Shown here: positions 1 through 8,277 of the stretch, piece after piece
Numbering within the stretch: the first letter of the stretch is position 1
Layout: every line of letters begins with the position of its first letter
DNA from: Gnetum montanum
Taxonomy: Eukaryota; Streptophyta; Gnetopsida; Gnetales; Gnetaceae
Length of the DNA: 22,223 bases
Reading direction: 5' to 3'
Assembly (NCBI GenBank): GCA_015680685.1
Contig: MNCI01009330.1
Span: forward strand, 2,994 to 25,216
The notes under the pieces: model-generated
What the model saw: the letters and a program-made list of their open reading frames with translations, nothing else
The model's database searches: none
What the model was told of the DNA's origin: nothing
Translations under genes and position numbers: made by a program

Positions 1-265
1 ATCTACCACTATGACCATCCTAAGGGATGTTGTCCAATCATCTCATATCTACAAGAGTCTAGGGTGTATGCACTTAATCTGAGACTTAACCAATGGCAAA
101 CACCCTGAAGGTTACCTTATCCTCAACGTAATCCAAGGTAGTTCCACCAACCATCAATGTATTATCCAAGTGGAACTCCACCACAACCCATTGGATAGCA
201 TTAGCAATGGAAATACCCATAGTCATGGAGGATGCCACCGCTAACACAAGAATACCCTTACCGAA
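1..265 (+). pseudogene. gag C-terminal segment of B/C type (start of element A)
   Basis: Frame 1 from base 10 reads YDHPKGCCPIISYLQE, then a Pro/Gln-rich stretch with three or four stops. The same block occurs at about 20829-21085 (element B, roughly four bases in five identical) and about 16509-16755 (element C), so it is the gag region after the capsid-like domain of this gypsy group. The left edge is cut by the window. Similarity to B and C stops near base 255-265, where a different gag sequence begins in frame 2. The change of both frame and sequence suggests a recombination or indel junction. Confidence 0.7.
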
Positions 266-409
266 AGAACTGCTCTTGCACCTACACTTGAATCATCCTC
301 TACCCAAATTGCTAACATGAGTCATACTCATACCTTCGAACAAAAAGACCCTACCCAGTACACACCCTTACCCATGAAGCCTTCAAAACTATTGGACGAA
401 CTTCTAAAG

Positions 410-503
410 ACTAGGTTGATTCAACATAAGCAAATGTCTCCTGTAGCATCCCAAANCACTAGGTTGATTCAACATAAGCAAATGTCTCCTGTAGCATCCC
501 AAA
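410..503. repeat. 46-bp exact direct duplication around a single N (base 456)
   Basis: Bases 410-455 and 458-503 are identical, with N at 456 and one unmatched base between them. This is most likely an unmerged contig overlap rather than a biological repeat. Confidence 0.9.
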
Positions 504-924
504 AAAACGATCGATACTGTGAGTTGGTTAAAAATCCAATGTTGGCAATGGCCAATGAACCCCCTATTCCAAGAGGTTTTAGGTTAGATAGATTCTGTGA
601 GTATCACCAATGATGTGGGCATGGAACCAACTACTACTTCACCCTAAAACAAGACATACAATGTATGATTGATAGAGGTGAGATAGTCTTTAACGAAGCC
701 AACCCAATAAGCCCTCAAAATCAGTCTATGTGGGCCTACAAAGATCCTCTTAACACCAAAGAATCACCCTATGTGATTAACACCATCCATGTTGGCAATG
801 AACAAGACCTCCCACAAAAGCCTTTTGTGATTCATGTGCCTGCTGAAACTACATCTACACTAACACCTCCACAAGCTCTGTTTGTCATACATACATCTCC
901 TACACCGTGAAAACTATTTGTCAT

Positions 925-1007
925 CTGAGTACACCCTGTGGTTGCAACAGCAAACATGCCATCGCNCTGAGTACACCCTGTGGTTGCAACAGCAAACATG
1001 CCATCGC
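925..1007. repeat. 41-bp exact direct duplication around a single N (base 966)
   Basis: Bases 925-965 and 967-1007 are identical and are separated only by the N at 966. The arrangement matches the one at 410-503 and is probably the same kind of assembly join. Confidence 0.9.
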
Positions 1008-1615
1008 AAACTCGACCCATTCCATTTGTAATCTGGGTTTCGAAACACCCTGATGTGCAACCCCCAACAGTTCCCCTATGACCCTCATGAGAACACATCG
1101 CCAATAGACTAACCAAGGAATGTCTCGTAAAAGAACGTCATGGTTATGAGTTGGGATCGCCAAAACACACACCACTGAATGCTATCCCTATGGTTCCAAT
1201 TACTGATCAGGCCATCACGAGTCATCAAGATAAGAACTTGGGAGTTTCTACTGTCCCAAACCTAATAACTATAGTTAATAATGCAAAAACTCTTCTATGG
1301 GAGATACAAATGTTGGGTCAAATGGATCAAGTCTCAATAGATAAAAACATCCCAAATAGTAAAGACTTGGCAAGTGCCCTGACCCAAGTTACACAGGCCT
1401 TAAAACAGAAGAACACCTCTTTAAGCCTATATGACCTGGTAATGACCTCCCTGGTACATTGGGAAGCTCTAGTACATATGTTGACTTCAATCCCTATTAG
1501 TGAAGACCTTCCTGCAAATGAACCATCTATTTATGTCATATTGTCTCCACATCAAGAATTGAAGTCCACATCTCTAGGATTTCATGCCAATGACATTAAA
1601 TGAGATGAAAAAATA

Positions 1616-2299
1616 GGAGTGGTCATTACCACCCCTATGTTTATAATGATACAAGTTAACCAATTTAAGATACATAGGGTGCATGTCAATGATGGAGCAT
1701 CAAAAAATGTAATACCTTTCCCTATCATTGAACAACTTGGCCTTGTTGAACAAATATGGCCAAGAACAACATCATTCTTGAAATATTTTAGTGGTTCCCA
1801 TGTCATGGTAAAAGGCATGGTTACCTTGGATTTCATAGCAGGGGACCAGTTCCCCACATCGGCCAAATTCATATCTATGGATGAGATGTCAGGGTTCAAT
1901 CTGATTTTGTGATGGCCTTGGTTAGCTCAACTAAAAGCTGTATCCTCACCGATCCATCAAGAAATTCACCTACCTTATGAAGGTGGTGAAATCATCAAAC
2001 ACAAGGATGTGGCAACATCACTTACTTCCTTACACATAGGAACAAACCAAGGGTTAGAGGTTGAACTCTCTGAACCTAAGCAAGACACAACCAGTGAAAC
2101 CCAAGACATTGGTCAATCTCCAACCCGAAACCATCCTAAAATAGAGGAAGCATCAAAAGATGCAGACATAGAAGCCATTCTCGCAAATGTCTCTTGGTCA
2201 GAACTACCCTTTGACCTATCCAACTAGGGGGACGACGAGTACAAGATCATACCTACACATCCCACCCTTCATAGCAAATTACAAAAATTAAAGAAATAG
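1616..2299 (+). pseudogene. Retropepsin-like aspartic protease and start of the protease-RT linker (element A)
   Basis: The retroviral-type protease would cleave the Gag-Pol polyprotein inside the particle. The active-site segment reads VNDGASKNVIP (about 1684-1716), and LIL-stop-WPWLAQLKAV (about 1901-1942) corresponds to the conserved ILGRPWL segment near the end of the domain. The remainder fits Tat/Ogre proteases better than that of element B. In a gap-free alignment the catalytic Asp falls on N and the next residue is D, so the active site may be lost. One TGA (1910) interrupts the domain. The frame has TAG at 2225 and ends at TAG 2297, followed by non-coding repeats. RT does not resume until 8278. 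Confidence 0.75.
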
Positions 2300-2317
2300 A
2301 TCAAAAACTAAGACAAA

Positions 2318-2536
2318 CCATCATGTGTCTGGAAATGACGTTAAACTACCATGCATCCGGAATGATGTTAAACTACCAAATGTCTGCAATGACGTTAAAC
2401 TAGCCACGGTCAAAAATGGCCAGTTCTTTTAAATTTACCAAAACAACTATAGTCTCCTCCCTTTCTTTGACTGAGATGTAATAGCCCATCATGAATTTAA
2501 ACTAATACACGTGGCCCAAGATGGCCTTAAACTAGA
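2318..2536. repeat. Short tandem repeats with a TTAAACTA core
   Basis: TTAAACTA occurs at 2341, 2368 and 2395, exactly 27 bases apart, each copy preceded by an AATGACG-like stretch. Two looser copies follow at 2497 and 2527. A related but longer-period array follows the integrase (11770-12040). The array begins just past the end of the protease frame. Confidence 0.75.
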
Positions 2537-2844
2537 GCACAATACATTACCAGTGTACCAAAACCTCACTACATCATTATCATTTACATTTTTCAAATTA
2601 CAATTTCTATTTATCTTATGTTTACCAGTCACGATTCCAGTTTACATTTACATTCACAAATAAACTTGAAAAAAAATGTATAAATATATATAATACGGAG
2701 TGTTAACATGGCAATAGGATGACGATGTATTACACAATGATCATGTTACGTCTATTCTCACACATTCCAAAAACAACAAAACCAGCAAAAAAAAACTAAA
2801 AAAAAGGGATTGACAAGACTAACAAGCCAAATTATGCATCAGTA
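2537..2844. other. AT-rich spacer without a recognisable gene
   Basis: This is AT-rich sequence between the tandem repeats and the stop codon of the minus-strand gene. It contains a plus-strand AATAAA at 2659-2664 and A-runs. It would hold the 3' UTR of the minus-strand gene. No canonical AATAAA was found on the minus strand. Confidence 0.5.
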
Positions 2845-2919
2845 TTAGGGATGATCCCCAAACTCCTCTATGTCACCAACTCCCGTCTCACTGGGGCCAA
2901 CCTCGCCACCACCATGTCC
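2845..2919 (-). pseudogene. Antisense gene, exon 10 (Gly/Glu-rich tail, stop)
   Basis: The acceptor TTTTTCTATAG lies directly before the exon. The exon is 75 bases, 24 codons plus TAA, starting GHGGGEVGPSE and ending GDHP. Exon 9 ends in phase 0 and this exon reads open in phase 0, which supports the join. It is too short to be found as a stand-alone frame. Confidence 0.7.
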
Positions 2920-3027
2920 CTATAGAAAAATAACAAAATAAGTAAACACAAAAAAACAAATTAAAAATGGAAAACACTAAGAAAATGATGAATAAATGCA
3001 ATAAAACAATACAGGATTGAAACTCAC

Positions 3028-3806
3028 AGGTGAGGAAGGCCTACGATTAGCTTCCAGGTGTTGTAGAATCTCTTCTTTAGGAACACACGCCCAGTCTTCC
3101 TCAAGACCAAGGTCAACATTGGCTAAGGTTTTACCCTTGTCCACTGAAGTCCAAGAAGGGCGCTCAAGAGAGAACATGCTTGTTGAAGCTTCCCCAAAGG
3201 CACTGGTAATGGATCTCTCAGAATACCCCTCCAGTTTTGTACACTCAACGAACTTGTCATAAGAAGAGCACAAGCCTAACCCCTCGATGAACATCTCCAT
3301 ATGGCAATGTTCAACTGATTACTCCTTCAACCATTTTTTGTATTGGTTCTTATGATCTTTTTGATCTTGGCCCCATTTACATACTTTGCATGCAAAAGAC
3401 TTCTAGTCATGGCACTTCCTATTTAATAAATCCATTTGGGCCGTCTATTCAGCCAAATCTCAAGTCGCTTGCACCTTGCTATTCAAGACTATCTAATAAT
3501 GTGCATAGGTGATCTCTGATGTGCACCAGGTATTATCATCATCCAATCTAGCATATGCAAAATCATAAAGAGCTTGCAAGTCATTCCTCTTCTCTGTTAC
3601 CTTTGCCATATTTTCTTTCAATGATTGAACTTCATGCCATAAGTGTTCAATTGAGCTCCTGCAGGTCCATAGAGACTTGGCATTCGGAACAACACAACCT
3701 AAAACTACATCATAAATCCCTCTCAGGATATGCACAATATCTTTAGGAAGTTCAGGGAGAGCATCACTATGGATGGCCTTGGAATGACTCCATTGAAGCT
3801 TTGCAC
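3028..3806 (-). pseudogene. Antisense gene, exon 9 (coiled-coil-like C-terminal region)
   Basis: The acceptor CTTGTAG precedes 3806 and the donor GTGAGT starts at 3027. One frame runs through all 779 bases apart from five stops (three TAG, one TGA, one TAA) clustered at about 3310-3495. The first half is rich in heptad-like charged and hydrophobic residues (for example SLKENMAKVTEKRNDLQAL), suggesting a coiled coil. The second half includes Ser-rich and acidic stretches (LGLEEDW). This is the best-kept part of the gene. Confidence 0.72.
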
Positions 3807-3899
3807 CTACAAGTACAAACATCACACATATGAACTAATAGAAATAACCAATAGATGCAAAAGCATAATGAGCTTAGGCACATGGTATAAAGAACACAC

Positions 3900-4145
3900 C
3901 TAATTTAGGATGAGCCTATTGCCGATAAGCAACAACATCATTGATGATGGCCATAACAAAGTGCACTTTATTGGGCATTTCAGGCCATAGCCTCAATTGA
4001 CCAAGGGATGTTGGATCTACATGGGAAGGCACCTCAAATGGGGCTTGTAACTTTGACACATTTGTCTAAGATGTATGTGCTTCAGGTGCTTTAGCATCCA
4101 CGGCTGGTGTAGGAAGAGTCATGATAATCAAAAAAAGATACAAAG
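3900..4145 (-). pseudogene. Antisense gene, exon 8
   Basis: The exon runs from an acceptor CTTCTTAG to a donor GTGTGT (intron start 3899). It reads in the frame containing TLPTPAVDAKAPEAHTS and LRLWPEMPNKVHFVMAIIND, with TAG stops after HTS and near AYRQ. Phases into and out of the exon agree with exons 7 and 9. The exact acceptor is less certain than the others. Confidence 0.6.
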
Positions 4146-4185
4146 CTAAGAAGTACGAAATGTGGATCAGACTAACAAAACTTAC

Positions 4186-4464
4186 CAAGGAGCCCTTTGT
4201 TGGTCAACTTAGGCATATCACCAAGGTGTAGAGACCCATCAAAGAAATTGTCAAAAACACCTTTATCCTCACTTGAATGCTTAAGGGCATCTAAAGCCTC
4301 AACAAGTGTCACTCCCATGGCATCTGTTTCATCCTCTTCCCAGAAAATGGGAATATCCTCAATTACTTCTTCTCTCATTTCCTCCTCTTCATCTAGCTCA
4401 GTGATAATTGTTTCAGGCTCATCCATTGGAGAAAATTTTTCCCTTTCCCTCTTGGGGGTACCCT
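4186..4464 (-). pseudogene. Antisense gene, exon 7 (acidic hinge)
   Basis: The acceptor CACTAACAG and donor GTAAGT bound a fully open 93-codon stretch. It is strongly acidic (ELDEEEEMREEVIEDIP, FWEEDETDAMG) and contains no stop. The phase-1 join with exon 6 gives an uninterrupted reading. Acidic linkers like this are common between folded domains. No catalytic motif was seen. Confidence 0.72.
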
Positions 4465-4571
4465 CTGTTAGTGCCAATAAATCTAAAGTTAGCATGACAT
4501 AATAGGTATGCATACTTAAGTAAGAAAATAAATTCAAAAAGCGATGAAAACACTAAAGAAAAAATACTTAC

Positions 4572-5071
4572 CCACTCCTCGCAAGATGAATCGGATCCTC
4601 TTTGCTCTCGATGGTCTCACCTCCGTAGCAGGTTCCCTTGAATGCTCAACCCTTCTCACCTTAGCCTTGGCCTTCCCAACGGTCTCTTGAATCAAGCACT
4701 CAACTCTCCTAATAGTTGTGTGAAGTTTAGGTGGTTCCAATCCCAAGCTATCATGCGAGTCATGGGAACAACTGGTTGCACCCCCTACTGTGATGGAGAC
4801 TTATTCTTTAATGCCTTCAGGTGAATCTTGGGATCTGGTGGTGCTAAATAGATGAGGAATCCAGGGATAAGACAACTATGAATGATCCTTTAACACATAA
4901 TGGTTATCACCATAGACCACTAAAAACTCAGCAAACCTATAGAGATAGCCCACAAAAAAGGAAAAGGTAAAGTGGGATTTAGCATCAACATTGGAATGTA
5001 GCTTGATGATCTCTCCACGGAGACCTAATCCTAGGAACTACACCCAATTGTAGCCATACCAGTCTCCAAGA
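4572..5071 (-). pseudogene. Antisense gene, exon 6 (globular part followed by a basic segment)
   Basis: After the acceptor GTGCTCAG one frame reads LGDWYGYNWV, stop, FLGLGLRGEIIKLHSNVD, then an aromatic-rich stretch (FSFFVGYLYRFAEFLVVYG) and a Lys/Arg-rich end (GKAKAKVRRVEHSREP) before the donor GTAAGT. Three stops (two TAG, one TAA) break it. The frame differs from the one predicted by the exon 5 end, so a small indel or a different splice site must lie at this join. Product family unknown. Confidence 0.65.
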
Positions 5072-5171
5072 CTGAGCACATAACATGTGCAGACTCAACC
5101 CCAAGACTTCTAACTTGAGAAAGAGACTTAGGGAATGCTTGTGCTCTAAAGAGCATGTATAGAAAATTTAC

Positions 5172-5617
5172 CTCCATCGAGTGAGTATCAGCTTACATGG
5201 CAAAACCCTTAGGACCCCATGGTACACCTAGCCAGTCTTCAAGTTCTTTGATCACAAGGCCTTATTTAGTTGATCTATCTACCGCCACCTTAGCATCATC
5301 CACTGGTACATCGAAAAGATCAAAAAATAATTTGGAAGTTAAGTGGAAAGACACCTTAACTCCCAGAACTCATGCAGTAAAATAGGAGACATCATCATTA
5401 AAAGAGTCAATGATGGAAACCATTTCGGTCATGGGAAAGTTAGGAGTCAAGGTAGTAAATAGGTCCATCAAGCCCACATTGGTAAGATGGATGATGATTT
5501 GTTCAGGTGCCTTCTTGTGCAGCCACCATTGTGACTCCTCTATCTCTCCAAACTTCATAAAGAGACTAGCCTCAGTGCACCCGGATATGATGGTAGCCTC
5601 ATCAGGGAAAATAGCCG
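5172..5617 (-). pseudogene. Antisense gene, exon 5 (central domain; 3' splice site reads AA)
   Basis: The frame includes EIEESQWWLHKKAPEQIII, LTNVGLMDLFTTLTPNF and VLGVKVSFHLTSKLFFDLF. It has some general likeness to plant-transposon-associated domains whose core reads V-x-G-x-x-V-x-F followed by a short hydrophobic motif, but I cannot assign it. The phase-correct exon start at 5617 is preceded by CTACAA instead of CTACAG, consistent with a C to T change on the other strand in CHG context. Stops are one TGA and two TAA. The donor is GTAAAT. Confidence 0.65.
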
Positions 5618-5716
5618 TTGTAGAAAAGACAAAAGAGACATTGAGCAAAAAATTAAGAGTATGATAAGCAATGATGTAATGAGGATGAAAAAAAATCCTG
5701 GAACATAATCATTTAC

Positions 5717-5988
5717 CATTAGTAAATGGAGTAGGCACACTTGGCACAGGATCAACCATTTGAGGAAAAACAGGCCCATCAGGAGACCAATCCTCATGCA
5801 GCCAGCTGCGAACTTGACAACATTCAAAGGCCCTAGAGAATTGCCTAGGATAATTGACAATAGCACCCTTGGTCTAATCTAGAACCGCAACACGAAGAGT
5901 GGGGCCCATCATGAATGCCTCCAAGGCTGTGCACGCTAAGGCAAGCCCACTATCATCCTCATGTAATCCATGCTCATCAAAATAGGGC
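5717..5988 (-). pseudogene. Antisense gene, exon 4
   Basis: The acceptor CCTTCACAG follows a strong pyrimidine tract and the donor is GTAAAT. The exon reads PYFDEHGLHEDDSGLALACT and then, after one TAG in a D-stop-T context, TKGAIVNYPRQFSRAFECC. The stop is probably CAG turned to TAG. Phase is consistent with exon 5 if the AA splice site is accepted. Confidence 0.68.
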
Positions 5989-6071
5989 CTGTGAAGGAAA
6001 AAGGTATTCATACGTAAACAATGATATAACGTTAAAGGAACCAAAGGTAAGACATGTATAAAAGAGCATAC

Positions 6072-6362
6072 CTGTCCACTCTGTACACTGTTCCAGTGGA
6101 TTTGGAATAGTGTATGCACACAGCATGCTAAAAAAAGTGGGCTACTACTATTGTAATGGCTATAATATGGCAATCCCGACACAGAAGTTAAAGGATGTGT
6201 AGATCTAAAACCTTTGGGAGCACCTCCCTCAACTATATATGGTCCCTCATCTATTTCAGCAATGATGGCTAGCATGCCTCATGTTAAGCCAGGCAACATG
6301 GTCTCAACAATATCATGAATCAGCTATTCACTCAAATGAGACCATATGACAATGCTAAAATT
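6072..6362 (-). pseudogene. Antisense gene, exon 3
   Basis: The acceptor CATTTTTCAG and donor GTATGC bound the exon. It opens NFSIVIWSHLSE, has a TAG and a TGA, then reads MLAIIAEIDEGPYIVEGGAP. Downstream of a T7 run at about 6128-6134 the better continuation into exon 4 is in another frame, so the run probably carries a 1-base frameshift. Confidence 0.65.
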
Positions 6363-6421
6363 CTGAAAAATGAATGATAAAAATGCACCAACATTTGGAT
6401 GAAATCATATTACATGAGGAC

Positions 6422-6536
6422 CTATCTGCATGTCATACTGAGGCATTTTTGGTTCCAAAGGGCCAAACCAAGATAGTACACCAACAAGTTCAACCACAAG
6501 GAGAAAAGGCTTAAGTCCCCTTCATAGAGCCAGAAC
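6422..6536 (-). pseudogene. Antisense gene, exon 2
   Basis: The exon is a 115-base stretch between the acceptor CCTAAG and a weak donor (GTCCTC). With exon 1 it makes 249 bases, returning to phase 0 exactly as exon 3 needs. It is open until a TAG at its last codon and reads an aromatic, hydrophobic stretch (RFWLYEGDLSLF). This is the least certain exon. Confidence 0.5.
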
Positions 6537-7656
6537 CTTAGGTAAGTAAATTAAAACATATAAAGAAATAAAATAAAATGAGGCAAATAAATAAGCCCAA
6601 CAAGTAAAAAATATTCAACACACACAAGACTATCCCATGAGACAAGGACATCAACATTTATTTGATGTATTTAACGCTTGCTGGGGTACATAAAAAATCC
6701 ATTTCAGAGTAAACCAATCAACAAGTACAAGTACAGAACATGCATGTTCATGGAAATAAAATGCAAACTAATTATCCCAAGGAAGCAACAAATGATATAT
6801 ACATATAACCAGTCACATCCAGCAAACAATTCACATCTTCCTTGTTCACTCATGCTGCAACTCACGTTGCAACTCACATTGCAATTCCTAGGGACATATG
6901 TTGTAGTTCCCAGGGAAACACTATAGTTCATGCACTAGTTCTATTAGGAAACTCATGTCGTAGTTCACGCTGCAATTCCCTATTTCCTCAAGAATTTTCC
7001 CTTGCATCACCAAAACTTGAGCCTGACGTGCATTCAAACACCAAATTCTAGACACTCATGTTGTAGGTCACACTGGGTGTCCTGCATTTTCCTGCACTTT
7101 ATCTCCACAGCAGCTCACGCCATGCCCTGCATCTCCCTAAGCTTAACACCAAACTTACCACTCCTCCCATGCCCTGGAACGTCATATAAAACCCTCCACC
7201 ATGTTGTCCAAATCCCCATAAACCCCTACACATGCCTCGTAATACACATTGATGCCCCACTCAATGCCAAAAATAACACCCTCTCAACCTCTGCACCCAA
7301 CTCACCACTCACGCTGGGCATGCCCTAGGTTGCTCACGTTGACTAATCCTCTTCAACGAATAAATAATATAAAAATAAGAAATTTTGCTTGCTTGAGCAC
7401 ACTTTGGCCATTACTCACACTACCCACACTCACACCATCATGTAAAATAGCAACCACAAAAACATGGCAATCTCCAAAACCCTAGTAACGTTCTTGATGC
7501 CTAAAATTTACAACAAAAAGAAATCCACGATATAAAATCCAAAATCTAGCAAAATTTTCACACCAAAACCACAGCAAAAATGGTGGCCCTAATGGTTCAT
7601 GCTGCACTCACACCATGATAGAATAGCGTCAAAAACAAGAATGAAAGAAAACATAC
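6537..7656 (-). repeat. Intron 1 of the antisense gene, rich in CTCACG-type motifs
   Basis: No coding sequence was seen on either strand. From about 6845 the plus strand carries many degenerate copies of CTCACGYTG (for example near 6846, 6860, 6871, 6951, 6963, 7113, 7308, 7332, 7590). The same word family recurs upstream of the gene start (7799-7870) and in the putative LTR (13365-14060). Short open frames here on the plus strand are judged spurious. Confidence 0.55.
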
Positions 7657-7790
7657 CTATGCAGGGTCCCTGCCCATGATGAAATCCTAGGTTGAGGAAG
7701 ACATTGGAGCAGTTCTTCACTCTCCTATATGAACGACAAGTTATCCTACTTCTTCCCCTTGCCTTGGCCTGATTTCTCTTTCCCCTTCAT
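7657..7790 (-). pseudogene. Antisense gene, exon 1 (start codon, basic N-terminus)
   Basis: ATG at 7790-7788 opens MKGKEKSGQGKGKK, which is strongly basic, and runs 134 bases to a good donor (AG, then GTATGT). Two TAG codons interrupt it, both readable as former CAG. The ATG is chosen because it begins the only Lys-rich frame that meets the donor in the phase required by exon 2. Confidence 0.62.
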
Positions 7791-8277
7791 TGTTGTGGCC
7801 ACTCACGACATTTCTCACGTTACTCACGCTCTGTATGATGGTCACGCTGCTCATGCTATGGAAGTTTGCTCAAGCTGGTCATGTCGTTGCTCTCCAAACA
7901 AAGACACAAATGACATTCATTTACTTCGAAACCTCTTTTAAACCCTCCTTGTTCACCCATTTTATTTTATTTCATTTTCATCCATGTTATGATTACCTTT
8001 TTCTTTATTTTGTTTTATCTTTCATTATGATTATATTTTGTTGCAGTCTTAGTTTTACAATCCAAAAAAAAAATTTCTTCCAAATTAATTATTTACACAA
8101 AAACTCGGTAGTTAATAGTAACATAAAAAATAGCAAGGATATTACTAGCCCAGTATGGCCTAAAACTACCATTACATTGCATAATTTCGTTAGAATAATC
8201 ATCTGAAACTCATCTACATTTACATCAAGAAAATGTTGCTCACTTTGTGCCCAGTTTAAATTGGTAGGAGTGACACC
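7791..8277. other. Upstream region of the antisense gene / end of the sense protease-RT interval
   Basis: No gene seen. On the minus strand this would be 5' UTR and promoter, with GCGTGAG-type motifs at 7799-7870. On the plus strand a T-rich tract ends TTTTGTTGCAG at 8046, and a second AG follows TTTGTGCC at 8253. Either could serve as a sense 3' splice site ahead of the RT frame. Confidence 0.5.
7935..7942 (-). promoter_or_regulatory. TATA-like box for the antisense gene
   Basis: The minus strand reads TTTAAAAG about 145 bases upstream of the ATG at 7790, in otherwise suitable AT-rich sequence. Identified by sequence resemblance only. Confidence 0.3.

Larger units (their letters stand above)
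245..1615 (+). pseudogene. Tat/Ogre-type gag C-terminus and gag-protease linker (element A)
   Basis: One frame (frame 2) can be followed from 245 through the protease. It contains YTPLPMKPSKLLDELL, typical of the gag region upstream of the nucleocapsid-like motif in Tat/Ogre elements. Near 590-655 is a degenerate CxYH...GHxT...LK motif (CEYHQ, stop, CGHGT) that corresponds to the zinc-knuckle-like segment of these gags. The linker that follows is hydrophilic and variable. Every in-frame stop in this part is TGA (611, 908, 926, 968, 1079, 1088, 1601), which suggests CGA to TGA decay. Two internal duplications around Ns (48 and 42 bases, both multiples of three) keep the frame and are probably artefacts. 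Confidence 0.75.
2845..7790 (-). pseudogene. Intron-containing antisense gene of unknown family inside a gypsy element, decayed
   Basis: Ten exons can be traced on the minus strand: 7790-7657, 6536-6422, 6362-6072, 5988-5717, 5617-5172, 5071-4572, 4464-4186, 4145-3900, 3806-3028 and 2919-2845 (TAA stop 2847-2845). Donors such as GTATGT, GTAAGT and GTGAGT and acceptors such as TTCACAG, CTATAG and CTTGTAG are present. Phase is conserved at nearly every border, which chance would not give. The spliced length is about 3.1 kb (about 1045 residues). About 19 in-frame stops, roughly a dozen of them TAG, plus frameshifts in exons 3 and 5/6 make it a pseudogene. The product would have a basic Lys/Gly start, a globular centre, an acidic hinge, a coiled-coil-like region and a Gly/Glu-rich tail. 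Additional antisense ORFs are known in Tat-lineage elements, and this may be one. I do not recognise the domain. Confidence 0.72.

Noticed and set aside
832-1175. Minus-strand open frames over the gag linker
   Set aside because: They are shadows of the sense gag frame and span the N-centred duplication.
3017-5664. Plus-strand open frames opposite the antisense exons
   Set aside because: Each mirrors a stronger minus-strand exon with splice sites and consistent phase.
6537-6548. Plus-strand donor-like TTAGGTAAGTAA
   Set aside because: It coincides with the minus-strand acceptor of exon 2, and no sense exon leads into it.
6840-7000. CRISPR-like or satellite array from repeated CTCACG words
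   Set aside because: Spacing is irregular and units are degenerate, with no constant spacer length. This is a plant nuclear repeat context.
7002-7485. Plus-strand open frames in the 6.7-7.5 kb region
   Set aside because: They overlap intron 1 of the antisense gene, have low-complexity Leu/His/Pro content and show no domain.
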